The position numbers and the translations under genes are program-made. Of a DNA stretch of 58,094 bases, positions 45,761 through 55,087 are shown piece after piece; position 1 is the stretch's first letter, and the number at the start of each line of letters is the position of its first letter. The DNA comes from Zetaproteobacteria bacterium (GTDB lineage: Bacteria; Pseudomonadota; Zetaproteobacteria; Mariprofundales; Mariprofundaceae), in NCBI GenBank assembly GCA_002753275.1, contig PEAA01000010.1, forward strand, positions 1 through 58,094, written 5' to 3'. The notes under the pieces are model-generated. The model worked only from the letters and a program-made list of their open reading frames with translations, did not search any database and was not told the DNA's origin.

Positions 45761-46174
45761 CTACTCCCTCCTATCTGCATGCTCCACGAGCCCTGCAGAC
45801 ATACTCTTCATCAAATAAGCATACCCTATCATGTATGCCGCCAACATGCCCAAAGCCACCGCCAAAAGATTCAAGCCAAGAAAACCCAATCCAAGCAAAG
45901 CCAAAGCAACGGAAATAAACCTAATTGCGGCGGAACTATACAGGCGACGAATCAAATCGCCACCTTTTTCTTCGCCTTGCATATTTATAGCCATCGCCCA
46001 TCCATTAAACGAAACCAAACAAGCCCCCATCAACAAGGAAAGCCCTACATTTAAGGAGACTATCGCCAGGCCCACAACAAACACAACCAATCCTGCAAAA
46101 AGATGCGCAATGCCCAAACGCCTATCTACATTTAAAAGCAACCTCTTATCAGACTGCACACCTAGCATAAACAC
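45761..46174 (-). CDS. atpI: ATP synthase accessory protein I
   Basis: AtpI aids assembly of the c ring. The 137-residue product has four membrane helices and the family segment GACLVSFNGWAMA followed by a charged loop (QGEEKGGDLIRRLYSSAAIRF). It is poorly conserved, so the call rests on its place as first gene of the atp operon. Confidence 0.82.
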   Translation of the reverse strand: MFMLGVQSDKRLLLNVDRRLGIAHLFAGLVVFVVGLAIVSLNVGLSLLMGACLVSFNGWAMAINMQGEEKGGDLIRRLYSSAAIRFISVALALLGLGFLGLNLLAVALGMLAAYMIGYAYLMKSMSAGLVEHADRRE

Positions 46175-46193
46175 CCCTTCGATTCAAAAGCAA

Positions 46194-46217
46194 GTGGCCC
46201 TCACCCGCAAGGGCCAC
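46194..46217. terminator. Terminator hairpin after ahcY
   Basis: An 8-base stem GTGGCCCT / AGGGCCAC with an 8-base loop lies between the ahcY stop and atpI start. On the minus strand a T-rich stretch TTGCTTTTG follows, so it probably ends the ahcY transcript. Confidence 0.6.
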
Positions 46218-46231
46218 CCACCCCATCACCA

Positions 46232-47638
46232 TTAATAGCGGTAGTGATTCTGTTTGTAAGGACCCTCTACAGGAATACCCAAATACTCCGCCTGCTGTGA
46301 AGAGAGCGTCGTCAACTTCACGCCAATCTTCTCGAGATGAAGACGCGCAACCTCTTCATCCAACTTTTTCGGTAAGGTATAGACTTCGTTCACATACTCG
46401 CCCGTTTGATTGAACAACTCCATTTGCGCCAATGTCTGGTTAGTAAACGAGTTTGACATCACAAAACTGGGGTGCCCTGTCGCACAACCCAAGTTGACCA
46501 AACGCCCTTCGGCCAACAGTGTAATCCGCTTACCATCCGGAAAGATGATCTGATCTACCTGCGGCTTCACATTTTCCCACTCATATTTTTTCAATGAAGC
46601 AACATCAATTTCATTATCAAAGTGACCGATATTACAAACAATCGACTGATCTTTCATTTGCACCATATGGTCATGGCTAATCACATGGTAGTTCCCCGTT
46701 GTGGTCACAAAAATATCGCCCATCGCACACGCATCATCCATTCGCACAACACGATAACCTTCCATAGAAGCCTGCAGTGCACAAATCGGATCGATCTCAG
46801 TCACCCAGACGGTTGCACCCATACCACGAAATGCCTGCGCACACCCCTTGCCCACATCTCCATAACCTAAAACAACGGCAATCTTACCCGCAATCATCAC
46901 ATCTGTAGCGCGCTTAATTCCATCCAGCAGCGATTCACGGCACCCGTAAAGGTTATCAAATTTTGACTTGGTTACCGAATCATTCACATTGATCGCAGGA
47001 AATGGCAATTCACCGCGCTCTTGCATCTGATAAAGACGATGGACACCGGTGGTTGTCTCTTCTGTCACACCACGAATCGCTGCCAAATTTTTACCATACC
47101 AACCAGGCTGTTCTGCAATACGCTTTTTAATAGAAGCAAACAGCGCAACCTCTTCCTCAGAACCGGGATTGTTCAACACTGAAATATCAGCTTCAGCTTT
47201 TGCCCCCAGAATCAACAACAGCGTCGCATCACCACCGTCATCAAGAATCATATTTGGCGTACCGCCGTCATGCCACTCCATGATACGATGTGCAAAATCC
47301 CAATACTCCTCCAAGGTCTCACCCTTATGAGCAAAAACAGGCACTTCAGCTGCTGCAATCGCGGCCGCCGCATGATCCTGTGTTGAAAAAATATTACATG
47401 ATGCCCAACGCACCTCAGCACCGAGCGCAATCAATGTTTCGATCAACACGCCTGTCTGGATAGTCATGTGCAAAGAGCCTGCAATACGCGCACCCTTCAA
47501 TGGCTTCTCTTCACCATATTTTGCACGCAAAGCCATCAATCCAGGCATTTCTGTCTCTGCAATTTTAAGCTCTTTACGCCCCCAAGAGACTGTTTCAGGA
47601 GACATATCTGCAACCTGATAATCATTAAACACTGCCAT
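46232..47638 (-). CDS. ahcY: S-adenosylhomocysteine hydrolase
   Basis: AhcY splits S-adenosylhomocysteine to adenosine and homocysteine, removing the product of methylation reactions. The product has [15 protein letters not shown], the NAD-binding [18 protein letters not shown] and the C-terminal YKQNHYRY signature. Of several in-frame starts, ATG 47638 ([13 protein letters not shown]) is 7 bases after AGGAG and fits the family. A SAH riboswitch precedes it, so expression rises when SAH accumulates. metK lies upstream on the same strand. Confidence 0.97.
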   Translation of the reverse strand: MAVFNDYQVADMSPETVSWGRKELKIAETEMPGLMALRAKYGEEKPLKGARIAGSLHMTIQTGVLIETLIALGAEVRWASCNIFSTQDHAAAAIAAAEVPVFAHKGETLEEYWDFAHRIMEWHDGGTPNMILDDGGDATLLLILGAKAEADISVLNNPGSEEEVALFASIKKRIAEQPGWYGKNLAAIRGVTEETTTGVHRLYQMQERGELPFPAINVNDSVTKSKFDNLYGCRESLLDGIKRATDVMIAGKIAVVLGYGDVGKGCAQAFRGMGATVWVTEIDPICALQASMEGYRVVRMDDACAMGDIFVTTTGNYHVISHDHMVQMKDQSIVCNIGHFDNEIDVASLKKYEWENVKPQVDQIIFPDGKRITLLAEGRLVNLGCATGHPSFVMSNSFTNQTLAQMELFNQTGEYVNEVYTLPKKLDEEVARLHLEKIGVKLTTLSSQQAEYLGIPVEGPYKQNHYRY

Positions 47639-47670
47639 TCTCATACTCCTATCCAATTGAAATAAAAATA

Positions 47671-47728
47671 TAAGCACCGTTTGTTTTTATCGAGCCTAGC
47701 AAGCCTGAGCCTGTTGCAGTGCTTCTCG
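47671..47728 (-). promoter_or_regulatory. S-adenosylhomocysteine (SAH) riboswitch upstream of ahcY
   Basis: On the minus strand CGAGAAGCACTGCAAC, then AGGCTTGCTAGGCTCG and later CGGTGCTT reproduce the SAH riboswitch: CGAG/CTCG forms P1, and AGCAC pairs with GTGCT as the pseudoknot. It lies about 33 bases upstream of the ahcY ATG. Known members of this class activate ahcY expression when SAH binds. Confidence 0.92.
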
Positions 47729-47740
47729 AAATTTTCATTT

Positions 47741-48910
47741 TTACGCGCTAACAGCTGCCTGCAGCGCCGCGACTTTGTCCGTACGCTCCCAAGTAAACTC
47801 TGGCAGTTCACGACCAAAGTGACCATAAGCGGCGGTCTTAGAGTAGATCGGACGCAACAGATCCAAACTTTGCACAATCCCTTTAGGACGAAGGTCAAAA
47901 ACTTCTCGAACAATTTTCGCAAGCTTCAGCTCATCAACCGTTCCCGTGCCAAAAGTATTGACCATAACAGACAATGGCTGTGCTACGCCAATCGCATAAG
48001 CAACCTGAACTTCACAGCGTTTTGCAAGCCCTGCCGCCACAATATTTTTAGCGACATAACGCATCATGTAGCATGCCGAACGATCAACCTTTGTGGGATC
48101 CTTGCCAGAAAATGCACCTCCACCGTGATGACCAAAGCCACCATAGGTATCTACAATAATCTTACGCCCAGTAACACCACAGTCACCTACAGGGCCACCA
48201 ATCACAAAACGACCGGTTGGGTTAATGTGATACTTCGTATCCGCATGAAGCAAGCCTGTAGGAGAGAGTATTGGATGAATAACCTCCTCCATCACCGCCT
48301 CAACCAAATCCTTATGTGCAACATCAGGGGCATGCTGTGTCGACAAGACGACAGCATCAATCGCAACGGGCCGATTATCTTCATAACGCACCGTCACCTG
48401 TGACTTCGCATCTGGACGCAAAAACTTCAATACTTCATTTTTACGCACGCTTGCCTGTTTCGCAACCAGCAAATGCGAAAGATGGATCGCCGTCGGCATC
48501 AACACTTCCGTCTCATCACTGGCATAACCGAACATCAAGCCCTGATCTCCAGCACCTTGCTCCAGATCCAAGCCTTCACCTTCATTCACGCCTGCAGCAA
48601 TATCAACAGACTGCTTATCCAGAGAGACCAACACTGCACACGACTCCCAGTCAAAACCCATATGGGATGAATTATAACCGATCTCTTTAATCGCTTGGCG
48701 AACCACATCTTGATAATCGATCACTGCAGATGTAGTAATTTCACCCGCAATCATCGCAAGGCCCGTGGTCACAAGTGTCTCACACGCAACACGCGCATAT
48801 TTATCTTGGGTCAAAATGGCATCTAAAATACCATCTGAAATTCTATCCGCCACCTTGTCAGGATGTCCTTCCGACACCGACTCACTGGTAAACACAAAGT
48901 CTTTACTCAT
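47741..48910 (-). CDS. metK: S-adenosylmethionine synthetase
   Basis: MetK makes S-adenosylmethionine from methionine and ATP. The product starts [19 protein letters not shown], has [12 protein letters not shown] and [16 protein letters not shown], and has normal length (389). ATG at 48910 follows GGTGGTGGAG; the in-frame GTG at 48919 lies inside that ribosome site. The next gene downstream is ahcY, giving a SAM-cycle pair. Confidence 0.97.
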   Translation of the reverse strand: MSKDFVFTSESVSEGHPDKVADRISDGILDAILTQDKYARVACETLVTTGLAMIAGEITTSAVIDYQDVVRQAIKEIGYNSSHMGFDWESCAVLVSLDKQSVDIAAGVNEGEGLDLEQGAGDQGLMFGYASDETEVLMPTAIHLSHLLVAKQASVRKNEVLKFLRPDAKSQVTVRYEDNRPVAIDAVVLSTQHAPDVAHKDLVEAVMEEVIHPILSPTGLLHADTKYHINPTGRFVIGGPVGDCGVTGRKIIVDTYGGFGHHGGGAFSGKDPTKVDRSACYMMRYVAKNIVAAGLAKRCEVQVAYAIGVAQPLSVMVNTFGTGTVDELKLAKIVREVFDLRPKGIVQSLDLLRPIYSKTAAYGHFGRELPEFTWERTDKVAALQAAVSA

Positions 48911-48966
48911 CTCCACCACCTATATGAATACTATCAAACTGCAATGTTGCAAACCCTAACAAAATT

Positions 48967-48980
48967 AAAAAAAAAAAAAA
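48967..48980 (-). terminator. Run of 14 T after ubiB
   Basis: On the minus strand a weak stem TTATT/AATAA is followed by 14 consecutive T between the ubiB stop and metK. It resembles an intrinsic terminator with a poor hairpin. The next gene, metK, lies 57 bases downstream, where the metK promoter would be. Confidence 0.45.
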
Positions 48981-48996
48981 TGTTATTGAAAAATAA

Positions 48997-50610
48997 TCAG
49001 CTTCTTCGCCATCCAACCAACACGGCAAGCCCCAAGACCCCGAAAGAGGCGACCAAGGCAAGATTCGTTTCAGCTGCCCCATAATAGATCACGCCTCCGC
49101 CGCCCACGGCGGCAAGCCCTAAGGCAAGAATATATCGCAAGCGTAACCCTTGATGCGCAACAACACCGCGTTCGCGCTCTGCTGACATCTGCGCCAAAAG
49201 CAGAGGGAACGCAGTTGGAAACCTTGCCCATGAGATCAATGCTTCTTGCAACGCCTCCGCACCATGCTCAACGCGCGCTTTCACACCCAAATGCTCGCCC
49301 ACCCACTGCGCAACAAGCGGCTTCGCCAACTCCCAAATATTGATTGTTGGTTCCAACTCGCGTGCCACACCTTCAATAACCACCATCGTTTTTTGCAGCA
49401 ACAGCAACTCTGGGCGCGTCTCCATCTGAAATCGCTCGGTAATCGCAAAGAGAGAAAGCAATAACTCTGCCAATGATATTTCGGCCAAGGGACGATTAAA
49501 AATAGGCTCGGCGACCTCACGCATCGCATCTTCAAAATCTGAAACATTGGTTCCAGCAGGCACATAACCCGCCTCGACATGAACCTCTGCAGCACGCCGA
49601 TAGTTTTGCTGCAAAAAAGCCAATAGCATATCCGCCAGAAAGCAACGCGTTTTGAAATCCATATTACCGACAATGCCAAAATCAACCAAGACAATTTCAC
49701 CACTATCTGCGACAAAGATATTTCCAGGGTGCATGTCAGCATGAAAATAGCCATCCACGAAGGCCATGTAGAAAAAGAGCGTCGCCATGCGTTCGCACAA
49801 ATCAAGCGTATCATGCCCCTTTGCCATCAAGGCATGCCGCTCATCTATCGGCGTTCCATGAACCCGCTCCGTCACCAAAACATTCGAAAGCGTATAGTCC
49901 CAACGAACATTGGGAACACGCACCCCATCAACTTTTTTCAAATTGTCATTAAATCGCGAAGCTCGCGCCGCCTCTGTGCGCAGATTCAACTCCCCTCGAA
50001 TCGATTGAGAAAATTCATGCACAACACACTTGGCTTTCAATCGCTTATATTCTGGGAAATAACGCTCAAAGAGAGATGCAAGCAATGCCAGCAGCGCCAA
50101 ATCGCCGGCAATGACCTTCTCAATCGAAGCCCGTTTTACCTTCACGGCAACTTCCGTCCCATCGGCAAGCGTTGCAAAATAGACCTGTGCAATCGATGCT
50201 GCTGCAACAGGCTGTTCATCAAACGAGGAAAAGACACCATTTTCACCGATCACAGGGCGACCATAGCTTTGCTCCAACTGCTGCAACACCGACGCAATAG
50301 GATCGGGAGCAACATCATCTTGCAACTGCTTCAAAGCCATTGCAATATCCATAGGCAATAGATCAACCCGTGTCGAGAGCATCTGACCAAACTTAATAAA
50401 GGTAGGGCCTAACGCTTCAAGAACCAAGCGAAGCTGAACACCCAAATCACGCGGCAACTCACGCCCCTTAAACAGCCTAAACAGCCAACTATATGGACGA
50501 AAAATGTACAGGCGAACAGCCAACGCGGCCAAACCATGGCGCACCAAAACATGCGCAATCATCAACAATCGCCAATTGCGACGAAATTGCTGACGCAGAG
50601 AAAGGTTCAC
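48997..50610 (-). CDS. ubiB: UbiB atypical kinase (ubiquinone biosynthesis)
   Basis: UbiB is an ABC1/ADCK-family ATPase needed for ubiquinone synthesis, probably releasing lipid intermediates from the membrane. The 537-residue product has the family KxGQ motif (IKFGQMLSTR), the alanine-rich loop AAASIAQVYF, DMHPGNIFV and LVDFGIVG, with two C-terminal membrane helices. It overlaps ubiJ by four bases (ATGA). Confidence 0.95.
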   Translation of the reverse strand: MNLSLRQQFRRNWRLLMIAHVLVRHGLAALAVRLYIFRPYSWLFRLFKGRELPRDLGVQLRLVLEALGPTFIKFGQMLSTRVDLLPMDIAMALKQLQDDVAPDPIASVLQQLEQSYGRPVIGENGVFSSFDEQPVAAASIAQVYFATLADGTEVAVKVKRASIEKVIAGDLALLALLASLFERYFPEYKRLKAKCVVHEFSQSIRGELNLRTEAARASRFNDNLKKVDGVRVPNVRWDYTLSNVLVTERVHGTPIDERHALMAKGHDTLDLCERMATLFFYMAFVDGYFHADMHPGNIFVADSGEIVLVDFGIVGNMDFKTRCFLADMLLAFLQQNYRRAAEVHVEAGYVPAGTNVSDFEDAMREVAEPIFNRPLAEISLAELLLSLFAITERFQMETRPELLLLQKTMVVIEGVARELEPTINIWELAKPLVAQWVGEHLGVKARVEHGAEALQEALISWARFPTAFPLLLAQMSAERERGVVAHQGLRLRYILALGLAAVGGGGVIYYGAAETNLALVASFGVLGLAVLVGWRRS

Positions 50611-51260
50611 TGCCCCCTCTCTAGAAAAGTATCTGATACTTCAAGATGGCGTATCCTCTTTTGCAATCGGAGCAAATCACGACTGACCAACTCAACCCCT
50701 GCCTGCCATAACTGCAAACGCTCTTTTTGGGGAATATCAATCTTCCGCATATAACCATTCACAGAATTCAATGTATGCATGCGCGCACGCTGCTCAAACG
50801 CAATCATCGCCTTAGCTGTTTTTGCAATCCTCGCGCCAAACAGATCACCAAAACTACTACGCAACTCACGTTCCCAGTCGATATCCGCGACCGTAAGCAA
50901 CCGCTTAAAAAGCAACATCGCCTCAGAATCCCCGGACAAGCGCAGCACCTGCTCAAACACCAATGCGTCAGGATCCTCTTTCGCAAAAGTTAACCGCACA
51001 ATACCCGCCAAGGTTGAAGAGATCTCCACATCCACAACACGGTCACACTCAGAATGGACCCAAACCCGCACATCTGAAAAACCAATATAAAACTTGGCAT
51101 GCGTATCAATGACATGAATGCAATAGACCTTACCCTGCATCGATTGAGCCAGCACTTTTAGTGCGGCATCACGCGCAAGAAAAACATCAAAAACCGATGC
51201 AATCACAACACATTGAACCGTTACAGGAATCATTCTCAACGGCATAAACATCAAACTCAC
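50607..51260 (-). CDS. ubiJ: Ubiquinone biosynthesis accessory protein UbiJ (SCP2 domain)
   Basis: UbiJ carries ubiquinone intermediates in the cytosolic Ubi complex. The 217-residue product has an N-terminal sterol-carrier-like domain (ALKVLAQSMQGKVYCIHV, about 35-120) and a C-terminal helical/coiled region (LSRDLLRLQKRIRHLE). Sequence conservation is low; position between ubiE and ubiB, with four-base overlaps on both sides, supports the call. Confidence 0.82.
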   Translation of the reverse strand: MSLMFMPLRMIPVTVQCVVIASVFDVFLARDAALKVLAQSMQGKVYCIHVIDTHAKFYIGFSDVRVWVHSECDRVVDVEISSTLAGIVRLTFAKEDPDALVFEQVLRLSGDSEAMLLFKRLLTVADIDWERELRSSFGDLFGARIAKTAKAMIAFEQRARMHTLNSVNGYMRKIDIPQKERLQLWQAGVELVSRDLLRLQKRIRHLEVSDTFLERGQ

Positions 51261-52003
51261 AGCTTATATCCTCGATGCAATGCAACGATTCCACCCGACA
51301 TATTTTCATATCGAGCCAGATCAAAGCCGGCCCATTCAATAAGCTTCAAGAATCGTCTCTGATCTGGGAACCTACGAATCGACTCAACCAAATATTGGTA
51401 GGAAGCCTTATCTCCTGCAAAAAAAGCGCCCATTTCAGGAATAACATGGAACGAGTAGGCATCATAGACCACATCGAGCAGTGGCAAAGCAGGTTTAGAG
51501 AATTCCAAACAAACAAACTGTCCACCGGGTTTAAGAACACGATAAAATTCTGCTAGCCCTGCTTCAATATCAAGAAAATTGCGAATACCAAAAGCGATCG
51601 TAACCACATCGAAGCTATTGTCCGCAAAAGGGAGCTTGGTGCCATCCGACTGAACGCAATCCGCCGTTCCCGCCAATATGCCATGATCCAGCATGCGCCG
51701 CGCACCTTCTTGCAGCATCGGACCATTCAAATCGGTGAGAACGACCCGACATTGGCGTGCTGTTTTCTTCAGCATCCCCAACGAAATATCCCCTGAACCC
51801 GCCGCCACATCTAAAACCATCGAATGCGGCGACACATTTGCCAAGCCAACCATCCGCTTTTTCCATAATCGATGAAGTCCTGCACTCATCACATCGTTCA
51901 TCAAATCATACTTTTCAGCAACCGATGAAAAAACGCCCATCACACGGCCAACTTTCTCAGGCGCTGTGACCGATTCAAATCCAAAATGTGTTAATTTATC
52001 CAT
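51257..52003 (-). CDS. ubiE: UbiE/MenG C-methyltransferase
   Basis: This SAM-dependent enzyme methylates the benzoquinol (and possibly naphthoquinol) ring. The 248-residue product has the UbiE signatures YDLMNDVMSAGLHRLWK and the SAM site LDVAAGSGDISL (near 65), and ends with ARYENMSGGIVALHRGYK. It is the first gene of ubiE-ubiJ-ubiB. Confidence 0.96.
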   Translation of the reverse strand: MDKLTHFGFESVTAPEKVGRVMGVFSSVAEKYDLMNDVMSAGLHRLWKKRMVGLANVSPHSMVLDVAAGSGDISLGMLKKTARQCRVVLTDLNGPMLQEGARRMLDHGILAGTADCVQSDGTKLPFADNSFDVVTIAFGIRNFLDIEAGLAEFYRVLKPGGQFVCLEFSKPALPLLDVVYDAYSFHVIPEMGAFFAGDKASYQYLVESIRRFPDQRRFLKLIEWAGFDLARYENMSGGIVALHRGYKL

Positions 52004-52101
52004 TGCGCAAGCATAACTACAAGCATTCTCAACATCTACGAAAAGATCACAGTTGTGAGCAAGCTGTGAGTATCCAGTGCATATCTAACCATGCAGGAAA
52101 A

Positions 52102-52149
52102 ACACAACACCTAGTGCCCCAAACGCCCTTGACACACCATAAGTAGTAT
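52102..52149 (+). promoter_or_regulatory. Tandem NrdR-box-like sites and promoter of nrdJ
   Basis: Two 16-base sites, acacaacacctagtgc (52102-52117) and acaccataagtagtat (52134-52149), each agree with the NrdR box ACACWATATATWGTGT at 12 of 16 positions and start 32 bases apart, three helical turns, the spacing typical of NrdR pairs. A TTGACA (52129) and a TATAAT-like element (52149 region) overlap the second site. NrdR represses ribonucleotide reductase genes when dATP is plentiful. Confidence 0.7.
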
Positions 52150-52194
52150 ATAATGTACCCCTCCCAATCAAGGATCTTGAGGAGAAACCTGAAC

Positions 52195-54360
52195 ATGAAC
52201 AACAAAACAAACACTCTGCGCAAACATTTAACCCACTTGGAAAAAGAGCATCACCATGTTCCTCTTCAAGATGCCAGCCTCGACATTTGGGATAAAAAAT
52301 ATCGTTTGAAAGATAAACAAGGCAATCCCATTGATATGGATATTCATGACACCCATATTCGTGTCGCAAAAGCACTCTCGGATGTAGAAACCGAACAAGA
52401 TCGCCAATACTGGTTCAGTCAATTCACATGGGCGCTTGATAATGGCGCCATCCCTGCGGGAAGAATCATCTCCAATGCCGGTGCCAATGAACATAAACCG
52501 GCAACCAGCACGATCAACTGCACCGTCTCTGGGATCATTCCCGACAGTATGGATGGCATCCTCTCCATGGTGAAAGAGGCAGGGCTAACCCTTAAAGCGG
52601 GCTGCGGTATCGGTTACGAATTTTCAACCCTCCGACCCAAAGGAGCCTATGTTAAAGGTGCGGGGGCATTCACTTCCGGCCCAATGTCATTCATGGATAT
52701 TTATGATAAAATGTGTTTTACCGTCTCTTCAGCCGGCGGGCGTCGTGGTGCCCAGATGGGAACTTTTGATATCCACCATCCTGACATCACCGATTTTGTC
52801 TTGGCCAAACGAGAAAATGGTCGTTTGCGGCAATTTAACCTTTCATGTTTGATCAGCAAAGATTTCATGGAAGCGGTCAAAAATGATTCGGATTGGCCGT
52901 TAATCTTTCCAGCGACAATTTCCGAAGCAAACGACGAAAAGAACACCATTATCTTTCATCATGTTGCCAACCCTCCCGAGGGAAGTATTCAAGACGACCG
53001 TGGCCTGACAGCATGCCGTGTTTACAAAACAATCAAGGCCAAGCGGCTTTGGGATGTTATCATGACATCAACCTATGATTTTGCCGAGCCTGGCTTTATC
53101 CTTATTGATCGCGTCAATGAAATGAACAATAACTGGTTTTGTGAAGATATACGCGCCACCAATCCATGTGGCGAACAACCCCTTCCTCCCTATGGAGCAT
53201 GTCTGCTTGGCAGCGTGAACTTAACAAATTTTGTCCGTCACCCATTTACTGAAAAAGCGACCTTCGACTGGGAAAATTACAGTAAAGTCGTCTCTATTTT
53301 CACCCGCATGCTTGATAATGTTATTGAAATTAACGGACTTCCACTGGAAGAACAAAGAGAAGAGCTTGCGCGAAAACGCCGACATGGCATGGGTTTCCTC
53401 GGCCTGGGCAGTGCCCTTGCAATGCTCAAAGTACGCTACGGTTCACAAGAATCTCTTGAATTTACCGAGCGCGTTGCCTATGAAATGGCACGCATTGGTT
53501 TCCGCGTTGGCGTTGAACTTGCCAAAGAGAAAGGTGCCGCACCTCTTCTTGATGAAGAGTTTACTATCACGCCCAGCATGTTGAGGAAAAAGCCTCAGCT
53601 GATCAATGACGGATTACAAGTAGGAGACACAGTCACAGGGCGACTCTTATGGTCGAAATACTCTTCTTATCTACAACAATTTTCACACACCGCCAATGAT
53701 GAAGACAAAGCGCTGTTGCACGATCTTGAAACCTATGGATGTCGCTTCACCCACCACTCATCGATTGCACCAACAGGCACTATCTCTCTTTCACTCGCCA
53801 ACAACGCTTCCAATGGTATCGAACCCTCATTTGCCCACCATTACGCACGAAATATCATCCGTGAAGGGAAAAAGAGTAAAGAAAAGGTCGATGTTTTTTC
53901 GTATGAGTTGCTCGCCTATCGCGAATTCATCAATAAAAATGCCATGCCTTTTTCGGAAGACAAGGATCAGCAACTTCCTGATTACTTCATCAATGCCGAT
54001 GCGGTGACACCTAAACAGCATGTTGATATTCAAGCTGCCGCACAAATATGGATCGACTCTTCTATCTCCAAAACAGCCAATGTTCCAACCGATTTTTCTT
54101 ATGATGACTTTAAAGACATCTATCTTTACGCCTACGAAAAAGGGCTCAAGGGATGCACCACATTCCGTTTCAATCCTGAAGTGTTCCAAGGGGTCTTGGT
54201 CAAAGAGGAAGATCTTGCCAATACCACCTATCGATTCACACTTGAAGATGGTGAGACCGTTGAAGTCAAAGGTAATGAAGAGATTGAGTACGATGGTGAA
54301 ATGCATTCAGCGGCCAATCTTTTCGATGCCTTGAAAGAGGGATATTATGGTAAATTTTAA
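52195..54360 (+). CDS. nrdJ: Class II (B12-dependent) ribonucleotide reductase, large part NrdJa
   Basis: The enzyme makes deoxyribonucleotides using adenosylcobalamin, with or without oxygen. The 721-residue product has the active-site loop NPCGEQPLPPYG with the radical cysteine, the first redox cysteine in STINCTVSG, the second in the same barrel, and PTGTISLSLANN. ATG 52195 follows GAGGAG; a longer frame starts at 52153. The C-terminal TSCPD domain usual in NrdJ is separate here (nrdJb), as known in Pseudomonas. Confidence 0.93.
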   Translation: MNNKTNTLRKHLTHLEKEHHHVPLQDASLDIWDKKYRLKDKQGNPIDMDIHDTHIRVAKALSDVETEQDRQYWFSQFTWALDNGAIPAGRIISNAGANEHKPATSTINCTVSGIIPDSMDGILSMVKEAGLTLKAGCGIGYEFSTLRPKGAYVKGAGAFTSGPMSFMDIYDKMCFTVSSAGGRRGAQMGTFDIHHPDITDFVLAKRENGRLRQFNLSCLISKDFMEAVKNDSDWPLIFPATISEANDEKNTIIFHHVANPPEGSIQDDRGLTACRVYKTIKAKRLWDVIMTSTYDFAEPGFILIDRVNEMNNNWFCEDIRATNPCGEQPLPPYGACLLGSVNLTNFVRHPFTEKATFDWENYSKVVSIFTRMLDNVIEINGLPLEEQREELARKRRHGMGFLGLGSALAMLKVRYGSQESLEFTERVAYEMARIGFRVGVELAKEKGAAPLLDEEFTITPSMLRKKPQLINDGLQVGDTVTGRLLWSKYSSYLQQFSHTANDEDKALLHDLETYGCRFTHHSSIAPTGTISLSLANNASNGIEPSFAHHYARNIIREGKKSKEKVDVFSYELLAYREFINKNAMPFSEDKDQQLPDYFINADAVTPKQHVDIQAAAQIWIDSSISKTANVPTDFSYDDFKDIYLYAYEKGLKGCTTFRFNPEVFQGVLVKEEDLANTTYRFTLEDGETVEVKGNEEIEYDGEMHSAANLFDALKEGYYGKF

Positions 54361-54378
54361 AGTAATAGGAGCATAACC

Positions 54379-55035
54379 ATGGCGACACAAATCAATAAAA
54401 AAATAACAGCCTTTGAAGTTCTCAATAAGAATAGTCCATCAACAACAATAGTCCAAGGCGATACACAACCTCAAACCATTATTGCGCCACTACTTGAGCG
54501 TGATGATGTCCTTGAAGGAAGTACTTATAAAATCAAAACGCCCCATTCCGAGCATGCGCTCTACATTACCATCAATGATGTCATCATCGATGACCCTGTC
54601 ACAGGGGCAACTCACCGCCGACCATTTGAAGTATTTATTAATTCAAAAAACATGGAACACTTCATGTGGATTGTAGCATTAACCCGCGTCATATCTGCCA
54701 TCTTTCGTAAAGGTGGCGACATTACCTTCTTGGTCGAAGAGCTTAAAGCAGTCTTTGATCCTCAAGGAGGATACTACAAACGGGGCGGGAAATATATGCC
54801 CTCATTGGTTGCTGAAATTGGCGAGGTAATCCAACAGCACCTTGTATCGATCGGCATGATGGAAGGTAACTTGGCCTCACCTGAGCTTGAATTAAAAAAA
54901 CAGAAGATCAAAGAGCGCTTTGGTGATGAAACCATGAAGAATGCCCACATCTGCCCTAAATGCGCCACAAAATCACTTATCCGCATGGATGGCTGCGACA
55001 CATGTCTTGAATGCGGCCATTCAAAATGTGGATAA
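54379..55035 (+). CDS. Class II ribonucleotide reductase, small part NrdJb (TSCPD domain)
   Basis: The 218-residue product has a TSCPD-type domain (INSKNMEHFMWIVALTRVI, about 95-155) and a C-terminal zinc ribbon with CPKC, CDTC and CGHSKCG, the reductant-shuttle cysteines of class II enzymes. It corresponds to Pseudomonas NrdJb, which must pair with NrdJa to function. ATG 54379 follows TAGGAG, 18 bases after nrdJa. Confidence 0.9.
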   Translation: MATQINKKITAFEVLNKNSPSTTIVQGDTQPQTIIAPLLERDDVLEGSTYKIKTPHSEHALYITINDVIIDDPVTGATHRRPFEVFINSKNMEHFMWIVALTRVISAIFRKGGDITFLVEELKAVFDPQGGYYKRGGKYMPSLVAEIGEVIQQHLVSIGMMEGNLASPELELKKQKIKERFGDETMKNAHICPKCATKSLIRMDGCDTCLECGHSKCG

Positions 55036-55052
55036 AGCAACCCAACTGATCG

Positions 55053-55080
55053 GGAAGGGGGAACGCGAAGCCCCCCTTCC
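55053..55080. terminator. Terminator hairpin between nrdJb and the sensor kinase
   Basis: A strong stem GGAAGGGGG / CCCCCTTCC with a 10-base loop lies between two convergent genes, 18 bases after the nrdJb stop. No strong T run follows on either strand, so it may act as a bidirectional barrier more than a classical terminator. Confidence 0.65.
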
Positions 55081-55087
55081 TAACGAT

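Noticed and set aside
52004-52194. Cobalamin riboswitch upstream of the B12-dependent reductase
   Set aside because: No B12-box-like sequence or suitable fold is visible; NrdR-type boxes explain the conserved-looking stretch better.
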